Assembly (NCBI GenBank): GCA_963747005.1
Contig: CAVVDT010000012.1
Span: 157,234 to 221,233, forward strand
Direction: 5' to 3'
Source of the DNA: CAVVDT01 sp963747005
GTDB taxonomy: Bacteria; Pseudomonadota; Alphaproteobacteria; Rhizobiales; Aestuariivirgaceae
Length of the DNA stretch: 64,000 bases
Of this stretch, positions 34,183-42,756 are shown piece by piece (the stretch's first letter is position 1; each line of letters starts with the position of its first letter). The notes beneath the pieces were generated by a model, which was not told the DNA's origin, did not search any database, and saw nothing but the letters and a program-made list of their open reading frames with translations. The position numbers and the translations under genes were made by a program.

Positions 34183-34826
34183 AGCTTGGCGCGCAGGTCG
34201 CGTACCAGGGTGTCGAGGCCGATGCGGCGATGGCGCTTGAGGCGCTCGGCCGCGAGGATCGACTGGATGGCCCTGTCGGAGGTATCGAGATCGTCGTTGA
34301 TGATGACATAGTCGTATTCCGCCCAGTGGCTGATCTCGTTGGAGGCTTCCGCCATGCGCTTGGCCACCACAGTCGCCGAATCCTGGGCACGGCGGATCAG
34401 GCGCTGGCGCAGTTCCTCCGCCGAGGGCGGCAGGATGAACACCCTCACCAGATCGTCGCCCATGCGGGCATGGATCTGCTGGGTACCCTGCCAGTCGATG
34501 TCGAACAGCACGTCCCTGCCCGCCGCCAGCCATTTTTCCACCGGCGCCAGGGGTGTGCCGTAGCCATTGCCGAAGACGTCCGCCCATTCCAGCAGTTCGC
34601 CGGCCTCGACCATGGCATCGAAGCGGCGGCGGGAGATGAAGAAGTAGTCCTTGCCCTCCACCTCTCCGGGTCGCGGCGGGCGTGTCGTCACCGAGACCGA
34701 CATCACGACGCCGGGATCACGCTCCAGCAGGCGGCGCGACAGCGTGGTCTTGCCGGCGCCCGAGGGCGACGACAGCACCAGCAAGAGGCCGCGCCGGGCA
34801 ATCTTCGATGCCGGCTGTCTACTCAA
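34179..34826 (-). CDS. gmk: guanylate kinase
   Basis: Phosphorylates GMP to GDP. The 215-residue protein has the P-loop SSPSGAGKTTL, the GMP-binding SVSVTTRPPRPGEVEGKDYFF, and the DIDWQGTQQI and RRAQDSATVVAKRM segments. Normal length with a short basic N-terminus. The ATG lies 8 nt inside the end of the upstream yicC gene; convergent overlap with GST. Confidence 0.96.
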   Translation of the reverse strand: MSRQPASKIARRGLLLVLSSPSGAGKTTLSRRLLERDPGVVMSVSVTTRPPRPGEVEGKDYFFISRRRFDAMVEAGELLEWADVFGNGYGTPLAPVEKWLAAGRDVLFDIDWQGTQQIHARMGDDLVRVFILPPSAEELRQRLIRRAQDSATVVAKRMAEASNEISHWAEYDYVIINDDLDTSDRAIQSILAAERLKRHRRIGLDTLVRDLRAKL

Positions 34827-35706
34827 TGTTCTGCACCTGTTCGCGCAACTGGTCGATCACCGTCTTCAATTCGAGGCCGGTGCGGGTGAGACCCGCATCG
34901 TTCGACTTCGAGCACAGGGTATTGGCCTCGCGGTTGAATTCCTGGGCGAGGAAATCGAGGCGCCGGCCTACCGCGTCGCCCGAAGCAACAAGTTCGCGGC
35001 CTTGCGCCACATGGGCATCCAGCCGGTCGATTTCCTCGCGGATATCGGCCTTGACCGCCAGCAGCATGGCCTCCTGGTTGAGGCGTTCGGGATCGAGCGG
35101 TGGCGACTGGCCGGCGAGCCTTGCCACCTGTTCGGCAAGCCGGGCGCGTATGGCCTCGGGCGTGCGCGACGGATTGGCCCTCGCCTCGTCGGTCAGGTTG
35201 GCGATACTGTCGAAATGCGCTGAAAGGATGGCCGCCAGCCGGCCGCCCTCCTCGCGCCGGGCCTCGACGAGGCGGGAAAGCGCCGTCTCATAGCTCGCAA
35301 CAAGAGCGGCAAGGCGCTCACCCTCGACGGGTTCCTCGGCTTCGGTCTCGCCCACTTCGAGAATGCCGCGGACCTGCAACAGGCCCTCGATGGTGACCGG
35401 CGGGGCATCGAGGCGCCGCCGCAGGCTGGCCGCCAGGTTCAGGACTTCCTCGAGCACCGTTTCGTTGATGCGGATGCGCGAAGGCGTCTCGCGCCGGGCG
35501 ATCTGCAACGAAGCCTGGATGTTGCCGCGCTTCAGCGCCTTTTGCGATTTCTCGCGCACCGCCGGCTCCAAGGCGTCGAATCCCGGCGGCAGGCGCAGGC
35601 GCACGTCCAGCCCCTTGCCGTTCACCGAACGCAATTCCCAATGCCATTCGAGCCCTTGATGCTCGCCGTCGGCACGGGCGAATCCGGTCATGCTGGAAAG
35701 GCTCAT
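34819..35706 (-). CDS. yicC: YicC-family endoribonuclease
   Basis: A 295-residue YicC protein: MTGFARADG near the start, RSVNGKGLDVRLRLPPGF, the long helical middle, and the C-terminal signature FLAQEFNREANTLCSKSND. The family are RNA endonucleases affecting stationary-phase growth. The ATG at 35704-35706 fits the family; the frame is open further upstream. Coupled to gmk by an 8-nt overlap, a frequent bacterial arrangement. Confidence 0.93.
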   Translation of the reverse strand: MSLSSMTGFARADGEHQGLEWHWELRSVNGKGLDVRLRLPPGFDALEPAVREKSQKALKRGNIQASLQIARRETPSRIRINETVLEEVLNLAASLRRRLDAPPVTIEGLLQVRGILEVGETEAEEPVEGERLAALVASYETALSRLVEARREEGGRLAAILSAHFDSIANLTDEARANPSRTPEAIRARLAEQVARLAGQSPPLDPERLNQEAMLLAVKADIREEIDRLDAHVAQGRELVASGDAVGRRLDFLAQEFNREANTLCSKSNDAGLTRTGLELKTVIDQLREQVQNIE

Positions 35707-35873
35707 GGCGCGCAGACATCCCCGATGGTCGTGGCCTCGAATTGCCACAACTGCAAAGTTTAGGCTGCAAAACCTGCCGTGGGCAGGGGCTTCGGCGCTG
35801 GCCACTTCTCATGTCCGGCGAATTATCGCAAACTGCCGTTTCGCTTCCCGAGGTCAACACGGGAGACCCAGCC

Positions 35874-36140
35874 ATGATGCTGCCCGAAATCGCTTCGTGC
35901 ATGCACGGTCACATTCACTGGTTCAGCCAGCAGGTACTCGACTATTACCTGATGGGGAAATTCACCACCGGCGACTTCCTGCGCTGGTTCCACATGCCCA
36001 ACTCCGACTACCTGTCAATCTCGGAGTGCATCGTCCACCGGCTCGATCCCAATTACGACCCGACGCAATGGGTGCCTGGCTTCTTCGAGGGACATATCCC
36101 GCCACCCTGCCCGCCCATCAAGCCCGGCTGCTTGACTTGA
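35874..36140 (+). CDS. hypothetical 88-residue protein
   Basis: MMLPEIASCMHGHIHWFSQQ onward, rich in aromatic residues and histidine, with a helix YYLMGKFTTGDFLRWFHMP and a proline-rich end (PPPCPPIKPGC). GGGAG is 8 nt before the ATG at 35874, favouring this over ATG 35811 in the same frame. No known domain. It sits 61 nt before the 2OG-oxygenase gene and may be co-transcribed with it. Confidence 0.6.
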   Translation: MMLPEIASCMHGHIHWFSQQVLDYYLMGKFTTGDFLRWFHMPNSDYLSISECIVHRLDPNYDPTQWVPGFFEGHIPPPCPPIKPGCLT

Positions 36141-36201
36141 GGCGCAGCCGCGACGATCATCGCCGCCGACACTGGATTTCCATGCAAGGGAGCCGTTTTC
36201 C

Positions 36202-36768
36202 GTGAGCCAGTTTATCCGCTGGTACGATCAGGCATTGGCGGGCGAGGTATGTCGCGACATCATCGCCCGCTTCGATGCCGATCATCGCAAGATCGTCGGC
36301 AAGGTCTCCGGCAACCTCGGCGCCGAGGTCGACCTCAAGGCCAAGCAGACCAGCGAACTGGTGCTGCCGGACGAGGGCTGGAACGACATCAAGCAGGCGC
36401 TGGAGCGTTCCCTGTCGGTGGCGCTCGGCCAGTATCAGCGCGACGTCAAGTTCCTCGCCGGTTCCGATCACCGCGAGCTTTACTGCGAGCCGCTGCGTAT
36501 CAAGAAATATGAGATCGGCGGCCAGTTCCACTGGCATATCGACTGCAATTCGGCGCAAAACTACGGCCGCTGCCTGGCCGCCCAGTGGTATTTCAACGAT
36601 GTGGCCGAGGGTGGGGCCACCGAGTTCGAGGACCAGAAGGTCGCCATAGCTTGCGTTGAGGGCAGGCTAGCCTTCTTTCCCGTTGCCTGGACCTACCGCC
36701 ATCGCGGCGCGCCGCCGGCGAGCGGGCCGAAATATGTGTGCACAACTTTCGTTCACCCGCGCTTCTAG
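36202..36768 (+). CDS. 2OG-Fe(II) oxygenase (prolyl 4-hydroxylase-like)
   Basis: A 188-residue 2-oxoglutarate/iron oxygenase with a double-stranded beta-helix. The HxD ligand is HID in FHWHIDC (residues ~111-115), the distal histidine is in TYRHRG (~170), and a lysine (GPKYVCTTF) is in place of the 2-oxoglutarate-binding K/R. IKKYEIGGQ and AQWYFND(V)AEGG(A)TEF match the prolyl-4-hydroxylase alpha type. The start is GTG 36202. It precedes cysK by about 40 nt. Substrate unknown. Confidence 0.86.
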   Translation: MSQFIRWYDQALAGEVCRDIIARFDADHRKIVGKVSGNLGAEVDLKAKQTSELVLPDEGWNDIKQALERSLSVALGQYQRDVKFLAGSDHRELYCEPLRIKKYEIGGQFHWHIDCNSAQNYGRCLAAQWYFNDVAEGGATEFEDQKVAIACVEGRLAFFPVAWTYRHRGAPPASGPKYVCTTFVHPRF

Positions 36769-36809
36769 GCGGCGGGCGGAACCGTCATTCAAGGGAGGCG
36801 TTCACGAGC

Positions 36810-37859
36810 ATGGACATCCGAATAGATGTCGTCGAGGCCATCGGCAACACGCCGCTGATCCGGCTGAGGAAAGCCTCCGAGGCGACCGGCTGCACCATTC
36901 TCGGCAAGGCCGAATTCATGAATCCCGGCCAGTCGGTGAAGGACCGCGCCGCCCTCTTCATCATCAAGGACGCCATCGCCTCGGGCAAGCTCAGGCCGGG
37001 CGGCACCATCGTCGAGGGCACCGCCGGCAATACCGGCATCGGCCTTGCCATGGTGGCCGACGCCATGGGTTTCCGCACCGTCATCGTCATCCCCGAGACC
37101 CAGTCGCAGGAAAAAAAGGACACCCTGCGCCTGATGGGGGCCGAACTGGTCGAGGTGCCGGCGGTGCCCTACAAAAACCCCAACAACTACGTGAAATATT
37201 CCGGGCGGCTGGCCGAGCGGCTGGCGGCGGAATTGCCGGGCGGCGCCATCTGGGCCAACCAGTTCGACAACGTCGCCAACCGGCGCGCCCATATCGAGAC
37301 AACGGGGCCGGAAATCTGGCGCCAGACCGACGGCACGGTGGACGGCTTCATCTGCGCGGTAGGCTCCGGCGGCACGCTCGGGGGCATCAGCGATGCCCTC
37401 AAGGCAAAGAACGCCAAGATCCAGATCGGGCTTGCCGATCCCATGGGGGCGGCGCTCTACAGCTACTACACCACCGGCGAGCTGAAGGCCGAAGGTTCCT
37501 CCATCACCGAGGGCATCGGCCAGGGGCGCATCACCAAGAACATCGAGGGCGCCGCCGTCGATTGCGCCTACCAGATCCCCGATGCCGAGGCGGTGCAGAT
37601 CGTCTTCGACCTGTTGCAGCACGAGGGCCTGTGTCTCGGCGGGTCTTCCGGCATCAACGTCGCCGGGGCCATCCGCATGGCGCGCGATATGGGGCCCGGT
37701 CATACCATCGTGACGGTTCTGTGCGACTACGGCACGCGCTATCTGTCGAAGCTCTTCAACCCGGCGTTCCTGCGCGAAAAGGACCTGCCGGTGCCGGCGT
37801 GGATGGAACCCCGAAGCGTTGGCGTGCCGGAGGTTTTCGTCGATCCCGAGAAGGTTTAG
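36810..37859 (+). CDS. cysK: cysteine synthase A
   Basis: A 349-residue fold-type II PLP enzyme that makes cysteine from O-acetylserine and sulfide. The PLP lysine is in GQSVKDRAALF (about K44); the substrate loop reads EGTAGNTGIG, with alanine where E. coli CysK has serine; CAVGSGGTLGGISD is the phosphate-binding glycine loop and GGSSGIN lies near the C-terminus. AGGGAGG is 12 nt before ATG 36810. Its TAG stop overlaps the border of the MITE at 37859, and the alaX gene follows the element. Confidence 0.93.
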   Translation: MDIRIDVVEAIGNTPLIRLRKASEATGCTILGKAEFMNPGQSVKDRAALFIIKDAIASGKLRPGGTIVEGTAGNTGIGLAMVADAMGFRTVIVIPETQSQEKKDTLRLMGAELVEVPAVPYKNPNNYVKYSGRLAERLAAELPGGAIWANQFDNVANRRAHIETTGPEIWRQTDGTVDGFICAVGSGGTLGGISDALKAKNAKIQIGLADPMGAALYSYYTTGELKAEGSSITEGIGQGRITKNIEGAAVDCAYQIPDAEAVQIVFDLLQHEGLCLGGSSGINVAGAIRMARDMGPGHTIVTVLCDYGTRYLSKLFNPAFLREKDLPVPAWMEPRSVGVPEVFVDPEKV

Positions 37860-38126
37860 GGCCTGTTGACAGTTGCGGTTGTGGTGCCGGTTTGACAGGA
37901 TTGGCCCATATTTGCGGGGCTGAGGAGGAAGGACATGCTGGCATATTCGACGACGAAGCTGCGTGAAGATGGGCCAATCCTGTCAAATCCTTTCGGGACG
38001 CGGCCCATTTCGCTTCTGGACGTCACTTTGAGCGGCTTGAAGGGGTGGGCCCTACGGCGCCACTCAAAGCTAGCCAGAAACGAATTTGGCCACGCCGGCG
38101 CCGCAACTGCAACTGTCAACAGGCCC
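37859..38126. mobile_element. MITE-like element, 268 bp, flanked by TA
   Basis: The ends are inverted repeats: GGGCCTGTTGACAGTTGC at 37859 matches the complement of the right end, with 29 of 32 positions identical over the first 32 nt. Inside, GACAGGATTGGCCCAT near 37894 recurs inverted near 37968. Each border abuts a TA dinucleotide (37857-37858 and 38127-38128), consistent with a TA target duplication of IS630/Tc1 or related elements. The internal frame (37935-38129) has no transposase signature, so it is non-autonomous. If one TA and the element are removed, cysK still ends in TAG and alaX begins 7 nt later. Confidence 0.8.
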
Positions 38127-38136
38127 TAGAGCCGCC

Positions 38137-38835
38137 ATGACCGAACAGGTTTACCGCCAGGACGCCTACCAGCGCGAATGCAAGGCAACCGTCCTTGCCG
38201 TCAACGAGCGCGGCGGCATCGTGCTTGATCGCACGGTGTTCTATGCCACTTCCGGCGGCCAGCCGGGCGACAAGGGTGTGATCGTCCTCGCCGACGGCCG
38301 CGAGATCTCCATTGCCACCGCCGTCTACGACGCCGACAAGGAGACCATCGTGCATGTGCCGGCCGCCCCCGGCGATGCACCGCCGGTGGGTACCAAAGTC
38401 ACGGTGCGGCTCGACTGGGCGGCGCGCCATCGTCACATGCGGGTGCATACGGCGCTGCACCTGCTGTGCTCGCTCGTCCCCTTCCCCGTCACCGGCGGAC
38501 AGATCGCCGCCGACGGCGGGCGCCTCGACTTCGACATCGACAACCCCGATGCCGTCAGCAAGGACGACCTCACCACGCGGATCAACGCGCTGATCGCCGC
38601 CGATCACGCTTTGAGCGAAAGATGGATAAGCGATGCGGAAATGGCGGCCAACCCGCAGCTTGTGCGCACCATGTCGGTGAAGCCGCCGATGGGAACCGGC
38701 CGGGTGCGGCTGGTGGCGATCGGCGAAGACGGCGCGGTCGATCTGCAACCGTGCGGCGGCACCCACGTCAAATCGACAGGCGAAATCGGCGGCATCGTCG
38801 TCGACAAGATCGAAAACAAGGGCAAGCAGAATTGA
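38137..38835 (+). CDS. alaX: free-standing alanyl-tRNA editing protein AlaX
   Basis: A 232-residue AlaX-type deacylase that hydrolyses Ser- or Gly-mischarged tRNA-Ala. The zinc/active-site motifs are HTALH in RVHTALHLL and CGGTH near the end. TSGGQPGDKGVI and DWAARHRHMR match the AlaRS editing-domain set. The start is ATG 38137, in frame after the right end of the MITE. It belongs to the same direction as cysK and sseA. Confidence 0.92.
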   Translation: MTEQVYRQDAYQRECKATVLAVNERGGIVLDRTVFYATSGGQPGDKGVIVLADGREISIATAVYDADKETIVHVPAAPGDAPPVGTKVTVRLDWAARHRHMRVHTALHLLCSLVPFPVTGGQIAADGGRLDFDIDNPDAVSKDDLTTRINALIAADHALSERWISDAEMAANPQLVRTMSVKPPMGTGRVRLVAIGEDGAVDLQPCGGTHVKSTGEIGGIVVDKIENKGKQN

Positions 38836-38885
38836 CGCATCCGCATTAGTCTCCTCGATAGCGCCCCGGCCTGATGGGAGGAGAG

Positions 38886-39737
38886 ATGGACGACAACCTG
38901 GTTTCAACCGAATGGCTGGCGACCCACATGGCGGCGCCCGACCTGGTCATCGTGGACGCTTCGTGGCACCTGCCGACCGCCGGGCGCGATCCCAAAGCGG
39001 AATACCTCGCCGAGCATATTCCGGGTGCCCTGTTCTTCGACATCGACGAGATCGCCGATACCGATAGCCCCTACCCCCACATGCTGGCGAGCGCCGAGAA
39101 GTTTTCCTCGCGCATGCGCAAGATGGGCATCGGCGACGGCAAGCGCATCGTCGTCTACGACACAGCCGGCCTGTTCTCGGCGGCGCGGGTGTGGTGGACG
39201 TTCCGCGTCTTCGGCCACACCGATGTCGCCGTCCTCGACGGCGGCCTCGCCAAGTGGAAGGCGGAAGGCCGGCCGCTGGAAGACGGTCCGCCGCCGCCGC
39301 GCCAGGAGCGTCATTTCACCGCCCGCCAGCAGGCCAGCATGGTGAACGATCGCCACGACGTCGTGGCGGCGATCGGCGGCAGCACCATCCAGATCGCCGA
39401 TGCCCGTTCGCCGGCCCGTTTTGCGGCCGAGGAACCCGAGCCGCGCCCCGGCGTGCGCGGCGGCCACATGCCCGGCGCCCGCAACGTCCATTACGCCCGC
39501 CTGCTCGATGCCAGGGGCTGCCTCAGGCCGGTCGATCAGATCCGCCAGGCCTTTGTCGATGCCGGCATCGACCTGTCGCGCCCGGTCATCACCTCGTGCG
39601 GCTCGGGGGTAACGGCGGCCATCCTCCTGCTCGGCCTCGAACTCATCGGCCATAACGATCACGGGCTCTATGACGGCTCGTGGAGCGAATGGGGCGCCGA
39701 CCCGGCGTTGCCGATCGAAACCGGGGGCGCGGCATGA
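38886..39737 (+). CDS. sseA: 3-mercaptopyruvate sulfurtransferase
   Basis: A 283-residue two-domain rhodanese. The N-terminal inactive half starts VSTEWLATHM and contains YLAEHIPGALFFDID; the C-terminal half has the active loop CGSGVTA, the hallmark of mercaptopyruvate (not thiosulfate) sulfurtransferases. It moves sulfur from 3-mercaptopyruvate to thiophilic acceptors. A GGAGG site lies just before the ATG at 38886; ATG 38874 is a second possibility. The stop overlaps the next gene by 4 nt. Confidence 0.93.
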   Translation: MDDNLVSTEWLATHMAAPDLVIVDASWHLPTAGRDPKAEYLAEHIPGALFFDIDEIADTDSPYPHMLASAEKFSSRMRKMGIGDGKRIVVYDTAGLFSAARVWWTFRVFGHTDVAVLDGGLAKWKAEGRPLEDGPPPPRQERHFTARQQASMVNDRHDVVAAIGGSTIQIADARSPARFAAEEPEPRPGVRGGHMPGARNVHYARLLDARGCLRPVDQIRQAFVDAGIDLSRPVITSCGSGVTAAILLLGLELIGHNDHGLYDGSWSEWGADPALPIETGGAA

Positions 39738-40276
39738 CGAAGGCAAAGCCCGGCGTCAGGCGGGTGGAGACCGTCGTCACCTTCCTCGAGATGACCGAAC
39801 CGCAATTCCCGGTGCTGCATCCCCCCGCCAACGTGCGGGTGGCGATGATGCGCGCGGCGAGGCCGCCGTTGCATTTCTACCGCTATCTCTACGACGTCAT
39901 CGGCCGCGATTTCGCCTGGGTCGACCGCAAGGTGATGGGCGACGATGAGCTGGAAGCGATCATCCATGCCGAGACGACCGATATCCGCGTGCTCTATGTC
40001 GAGGGAGCACCCGCCGGCTTCTTCGAACTCAATTCCGCCAACGAGGACGCCCTGTGGCTGCAATATCTGGGGCTGGTGCCCGACTTTCACGGCCGGGGGC
40101 TGGGGAAATTCCTCTTGTCGGAAGCCGTCGCGGCGGCCTGGGAGGCGGGGCCCGAGCGCCTCAGGGTCGAGACCTGCACGCTGGATGACCCGCGGGCGCT
40201 GCCGCTCTACCAGCGTGTCGGCTTCGTGCCCTATGCCCGCAAGGACAAGGTGATGGAGATCCCGGCGGGGATGTGA
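39734..40276 (+). CDS. GNAT-family N-acetyltransferase
   Basis: A 180-residue GNAT: YLGLVPDFHGRGLGKFLLSEAV is the acetyl-CoA loop (R-G-x-G) and LYQRVGFVPYARK the C-terminal L-Y-x-R-x-G-F block. It is translationally coupled to sseA (ATGA). The substrate is unknown; it might modify the sulfur-related metabolites of this unit. A terminator follows at 40391-40425. Confidence 0.88.
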   Translation: MTKAKPGVRRVETVVTFLEMTEPQFPVLHPPANVRVAMMRAARPPLHFYRYLYDVIGRDFAWVDRKVMGDDELEAIIHAETTDIRVLYVEGAPAGFFELNSANEDALWLQYLGLVPDFHGRGLGKFLLSEAVAAAWEAGPERLRVETCTLDDPRALPLYQRVGFVPYARKDKVMEIPAGM

Positions 40277-40319
40277 GGGAGGCTCTGGCGGGCGCCAGCA
40301 GTGGTTCCCCATTTTTCTC

Positions 40320-40425
40320 GTCATGGCGGTGCTTGACACCGCCATCCATTCCGCCGCCGCCTCGGCAAGCGGCGTGGCTGGCGGAATGGACCCCGTGGTC
40401 AAGCCACGGGGTGACGATTTTTTTT
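40320..40425 (+). terminator. composite palindrome with T-tract after sseA-GNAT
   Basis: The 95-bp composite palindrome begins GTCATGGCGGTGCTTGACAC and ends GTGGTCAAGCCACGGGGTGAC, with arms CCATTCCGCC/GGCGGAATGG pairing across. Its right hairpin, CCCCGTGG (40391-40398) with CCACGGGG (40404-40411), is followed by TTTTTTTT (40418-40425), making a good terminator for the upstream unit. Same palindrome family as 8888-9049 and 9643-9736. Confidence 0.75.
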
Positions 40426-40497
40426 GGGGGGTGGGAGAGGCAATAAAACATGCCTCATCGTCTCCTGGGCCTTTTGCAGCCCGGAGGGTCCGGGGGT

Positions 40498-40566
40498 GAG
40501 GGAAGCGCCTGAAAGGCGCGAATGTTCAAGCGCAAAAGAAGGTTGCACCTCACCGGCGCTTCCCTC
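40498..40566. repeat. long inverted repeat related to 9383-9441
   Basis: GAGGGAAGCGCC (40498-40509) pairs perfectly with GGCGCTTCCCTC (40555-40566); inside is a smaller GCGC/GCGC hairpin. The right arm has GTTGCACCTCA-nn-GGCGCT, the same string as the right arm at 9421-9437. Confidence 0.7.
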
Positions 40567-40840
40567 GCGGCCTTGTGGACGGGCGGCTGGTGTCTATAAC
40601 GGGCCCCGCCTCGCCGGCCGGGCAGCGCCTCGTCTTCACGGCATCTTCAGCCGCCGAGGCGCCCTGTCACCGACCGGGTCAAAAGCGAAAACCCGCGTCC
40701 GGGCCGTAGTACCCGGACCCCTGAGCTTGTCACACCCGCACCCCGGGTCCCACCTGTCCGTTGCAGGAGAACCGGAGAGCCACACCCTCTTCCCGTGACC
40801 GGACGGCTCGCGAGACACGCCCCGGAATGGAAGAGAGCCG
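40498..40840 (-). ncRNA. second candidate structured RNA (leftward)
   Basis: From a promoter-like sequence at 40847-40873 a leftward transcript would run through about 340 nt without a believable gene (open frames lack ribosome binding sites) and end at the hairpin 40498-40566. Local pairings are numerous, for example GGCTCTCTTCC with GGGAAGAGGG near the 5' end and CCGGGTAC near GGCCCGGACGCGGG in the middle. Boundaries are approximate. It is also possible that this is only a repeat-rich gap. Confidence 0.35.
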
Positions 40841-40846
40841 AATTCT

Positions 40847-40873
40847 TGTATAGCAATTTAATCCGTTTGTCAA
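40847..40873 (-). promoter_or_regulatory. promoter-like sequence after marC
   Basis: TTGACA (complement of 40868-40873) and TATACA (complement of 40847-40852) with a 15-nt AT-rich spacer, unusually short. Just downstream of the marC stop on the same strand. No gene follows. Confidence 0.4.
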
Positions 40874-40883
40874 GGATTATTTT

Positions 40884-41519
40884 CTAACCCAGCAAACCGC
40901 TGTGCTTGATGCCGTCGAAGATGAACTGCACGGCGAGTGCCGCCAGCAGTACGCCGAAGATGCGCGACAGTACTTGCACGCCGGTGACGCCCAGCAGACG
41001 ATTGACGGCGGTGGCGGCCAGCATCAGGAAAAGCGTCAACGCCAGGACCGACAGCAGCGCCGCAACGGTGATGGTGACCTTCAAGTAATCGCCGTCATTG
41101 GCGGCCGCCGCCACCAGCAGGATCGAGGCGCCCATGGCCCCCGGACCGGCGATCAGCGGCGTGGCGATGGGAAAAACCGAGATGTCGGTGCGGGTCTTTG
41201 CCTCGATGTTTTCCTCATCGGTGGTCGAGGTGGCGCCGGAATGGCGGGCGAACACCAGGTCGATGGCGATCAGCAGCAGCAGGATGCCGCCCGAGGCCCT
41301 CAGCGCGGCCAGCGAAATGCCGAACATGTGCAGGATGCTTTGCCCGAAGGCCGCGAACGCCAACAGGATGCCGCCGGCGATGAGGGTGCCGCGGATGGCG
41401 GTGCGGCGGCGTTCGGCGGGGCTTGCGTGGGCCGTCAGGCCGGCGAACAGCACCGCCACATCGGGCGGGCCGATGGTGGCGAAGAACGCCATGAACGCGA
41501 CCAGATAGGCTTCCAGCAT
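40884..41519 (-). CDS. marC: MarC-family integral membrane protein
   Basis: A 211-residue MarC/UPF0056 protein with six hydrophobic helices. MLEAYLVAFMAFFATIGPPDVAVLFA is the characteristic start; FPIATPLIAGPGAM (about 110-125) is the other family signature. The family was once linked to multidrug resistance but its transport role is unproven. A GGGGGAA site lies before the ATG at 41517-41519. It is followed by the leftward promoter-like sequence at 40847-40873. Confidence 0.9.
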   Translation of the reverse strand: MLEAYLVAFMAFFATIGPPDVAVLFAGLTAHASPAERRRTAIRGTLIAGGILLAFAAFGQSILHMFGISLAALRASGGILLLLIAIDLVFARHSGATSTTDEENIEAKTRTDISVFPIATPLIAGPGAMGASILLVAAAANDGDYLKVTITVAALLSVLALTLFLMLAATAVNRLLGVTGVQVLSRIFGVLLAALAVQFIFDGIKHSGLLG

Positions 41520-41570
41520 GTTCCCCCGGCAATTCTTGAGTTTGACCCCTTGCGTCCGTTTTGCAAAGTC

Positions 41571-41652
41571 ATTCCGGCGGAGGCCGGAATCCAGCGCGAC
41601 ACAGTACCGCCTCACCCGCTGCCCCTGGACCCCGACCTTCGTCGGGGTGACG
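41571..41652. repeat. intergenic palindromes between marC and argC
   Basis: CATTCCGGCGGAGGCCGGAAT (from 41572) and CCCCGACCTTCGTCGGGG (about 41631-41648) are two short palindromes flanked by GTCA/TGAC, related to the family noted elsewhere in the window. Confidence 0.65.
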
Positions 41653-41715
41653 AGTTCGGCGACGGATCGGACTTCGGCTCCCTTGGTATTACCCGCCCCC
41701 GTTGCACATCAAACG

Positions 41716-42756
41716 TTAGGGAAAGAGGCTCACCTGCTCAAGTCCCGATGTTTCGGCAAGCCCGAACATCAGGTTGAAATTCTGGATGGCCTGGCCGGCC
41801 GAGCCCTTGACCAGGTTGTCGAGGGTGGAGACGAGGATCACCCTGCCCGGCACCCGGTCGGCATAGACCGCCAGCATGACGTTGTTGGAGCCGCGCACGT
41901 ATTGCGTCGCCGGGTTGACGCCCTCGGGCGCCAACGCCACGAAGGGCTCGTCCGCGTAGCGGTCCTGCAACGCCTTGCGGCAGTCCTCCGCCGTCGCCCC
42001 GCCCGCCAGCCGCGCATAGGCGGTGATGAGTTCGCCGCGGCTCATGGGAATGAGGTGAGGGGTGAAATTGACGATCACCTGGCGGCCGGCGGCGAGCGAT
42101 ATCTCCTGCTCGATCTCCGGGGCGTGGCGGTGGCTGGCGACGCCATAGGGCGACAGCCCCTCGCCCGCCTCGCAGAACAGGATGTTCTGCTTCAGCGAGC
42201 GCCCGGCCCCCGAGACGCCCGACTTGGCGTCGATGACAAGATCGCCGGCGTCGATGAAGCCCGCCTTGACGAGCGGCAAAAGCAGCATGAGGACGGCGGT
42301 CGGATAGCATCCCGGACAGGCGACCAGCCGGGCGCTCCCGATCGCCTCGCGGTAATGTTCGGTGAGGCCGTAGACCGCCTGTGCCTGCAGATCGAGCGCC
42401 CGGTGGGGGCCGCCGTACCATTTTTCGTAGGTCGCGGGGTCCCTGAGGCGAAAGTCGGCCGACATGTCGATGACCTTCAGGTGTTCCGGCAGCGCGGCGA
42501 TCACCTGCTGGCTGGTGGCATGCGGCAGGCCGCAGAAAACCGCCTCGATGCCGTTCCAGTCCGCCTCCTCGTTGGTGACGAGGCCCGGCAGCCCGAGGCC
42601 GGCCAGATGTGGAAAGACAGTCTCCATGGCCTTGCCGGCATGGCTGTTGGCGGTGAGGGCCGCGATTTCCATGTGAGGGTGGCGCACCGCCAGGCGCACC
42701 AGGTCGGATCCGGTATAGCCCGAGGCCCCGATGACACCGATGCGAATTTTCCTCAT
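41716..42756 (-). CDS. argC: N-acetyl-gamma-glutamyl-phosphate reductase
   Basis: Arginine synthesis enzyme reducing N-acetylglutamyl phosphate to the semialdehyde. The 346-residue protein has the NADP loop GVIGASGYTGSDLVRL, the active-site cysteine in VACPGCYPTA (about C157), SGVSGAGRSLKQN and the RGSNNVMLAV motif near the end. In many Rhizobiales argC follows rplM-rpsI; here it lies downstream of them with one unrelated gene between. Confidence 0.95.
   Translation of the reverse strand: MRKIRIGVIGASGYTGSDLVRLAVRHPHMEIAALTANSHAGKAMETVFPHLAGLGLPGLVTNEEADWNGIEAVFCGLPHATSQQVIAALPEHLKVIDMSADFRLRDPATYEKWYGGPHRALDLQAQAVYGLTEHYREAIGSARLVACPGCYPTAVLMLLLPLVKAGFIDAGDLVIDAKSGVSGAGRSLKQNILFCEAGEGLSPYGVASHRHAPEIEQEISLAAGRQVIVNFTPHLIPMSRGELITAYARLAGGATAEDCRKALQDRYADEPFVALAPEGVNPATQYVRGSNNVMLAVYADRVPGRVILVSTLDNLVKGSAGQAIQNFNLMFGLAETSGLEQVSLFP

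Noticed and set aside
37935..38129. Possible transposase fragment inside the MITE
   Set aside because: No DDE or HTH motif in the 64 codons; it runs through the right inverted repeat.
40424..40798. 124-codon plus-strand frame
   Set aside because: It runs through the inverted repeat at 40498-40566 and has no ribosome binding site or domain.
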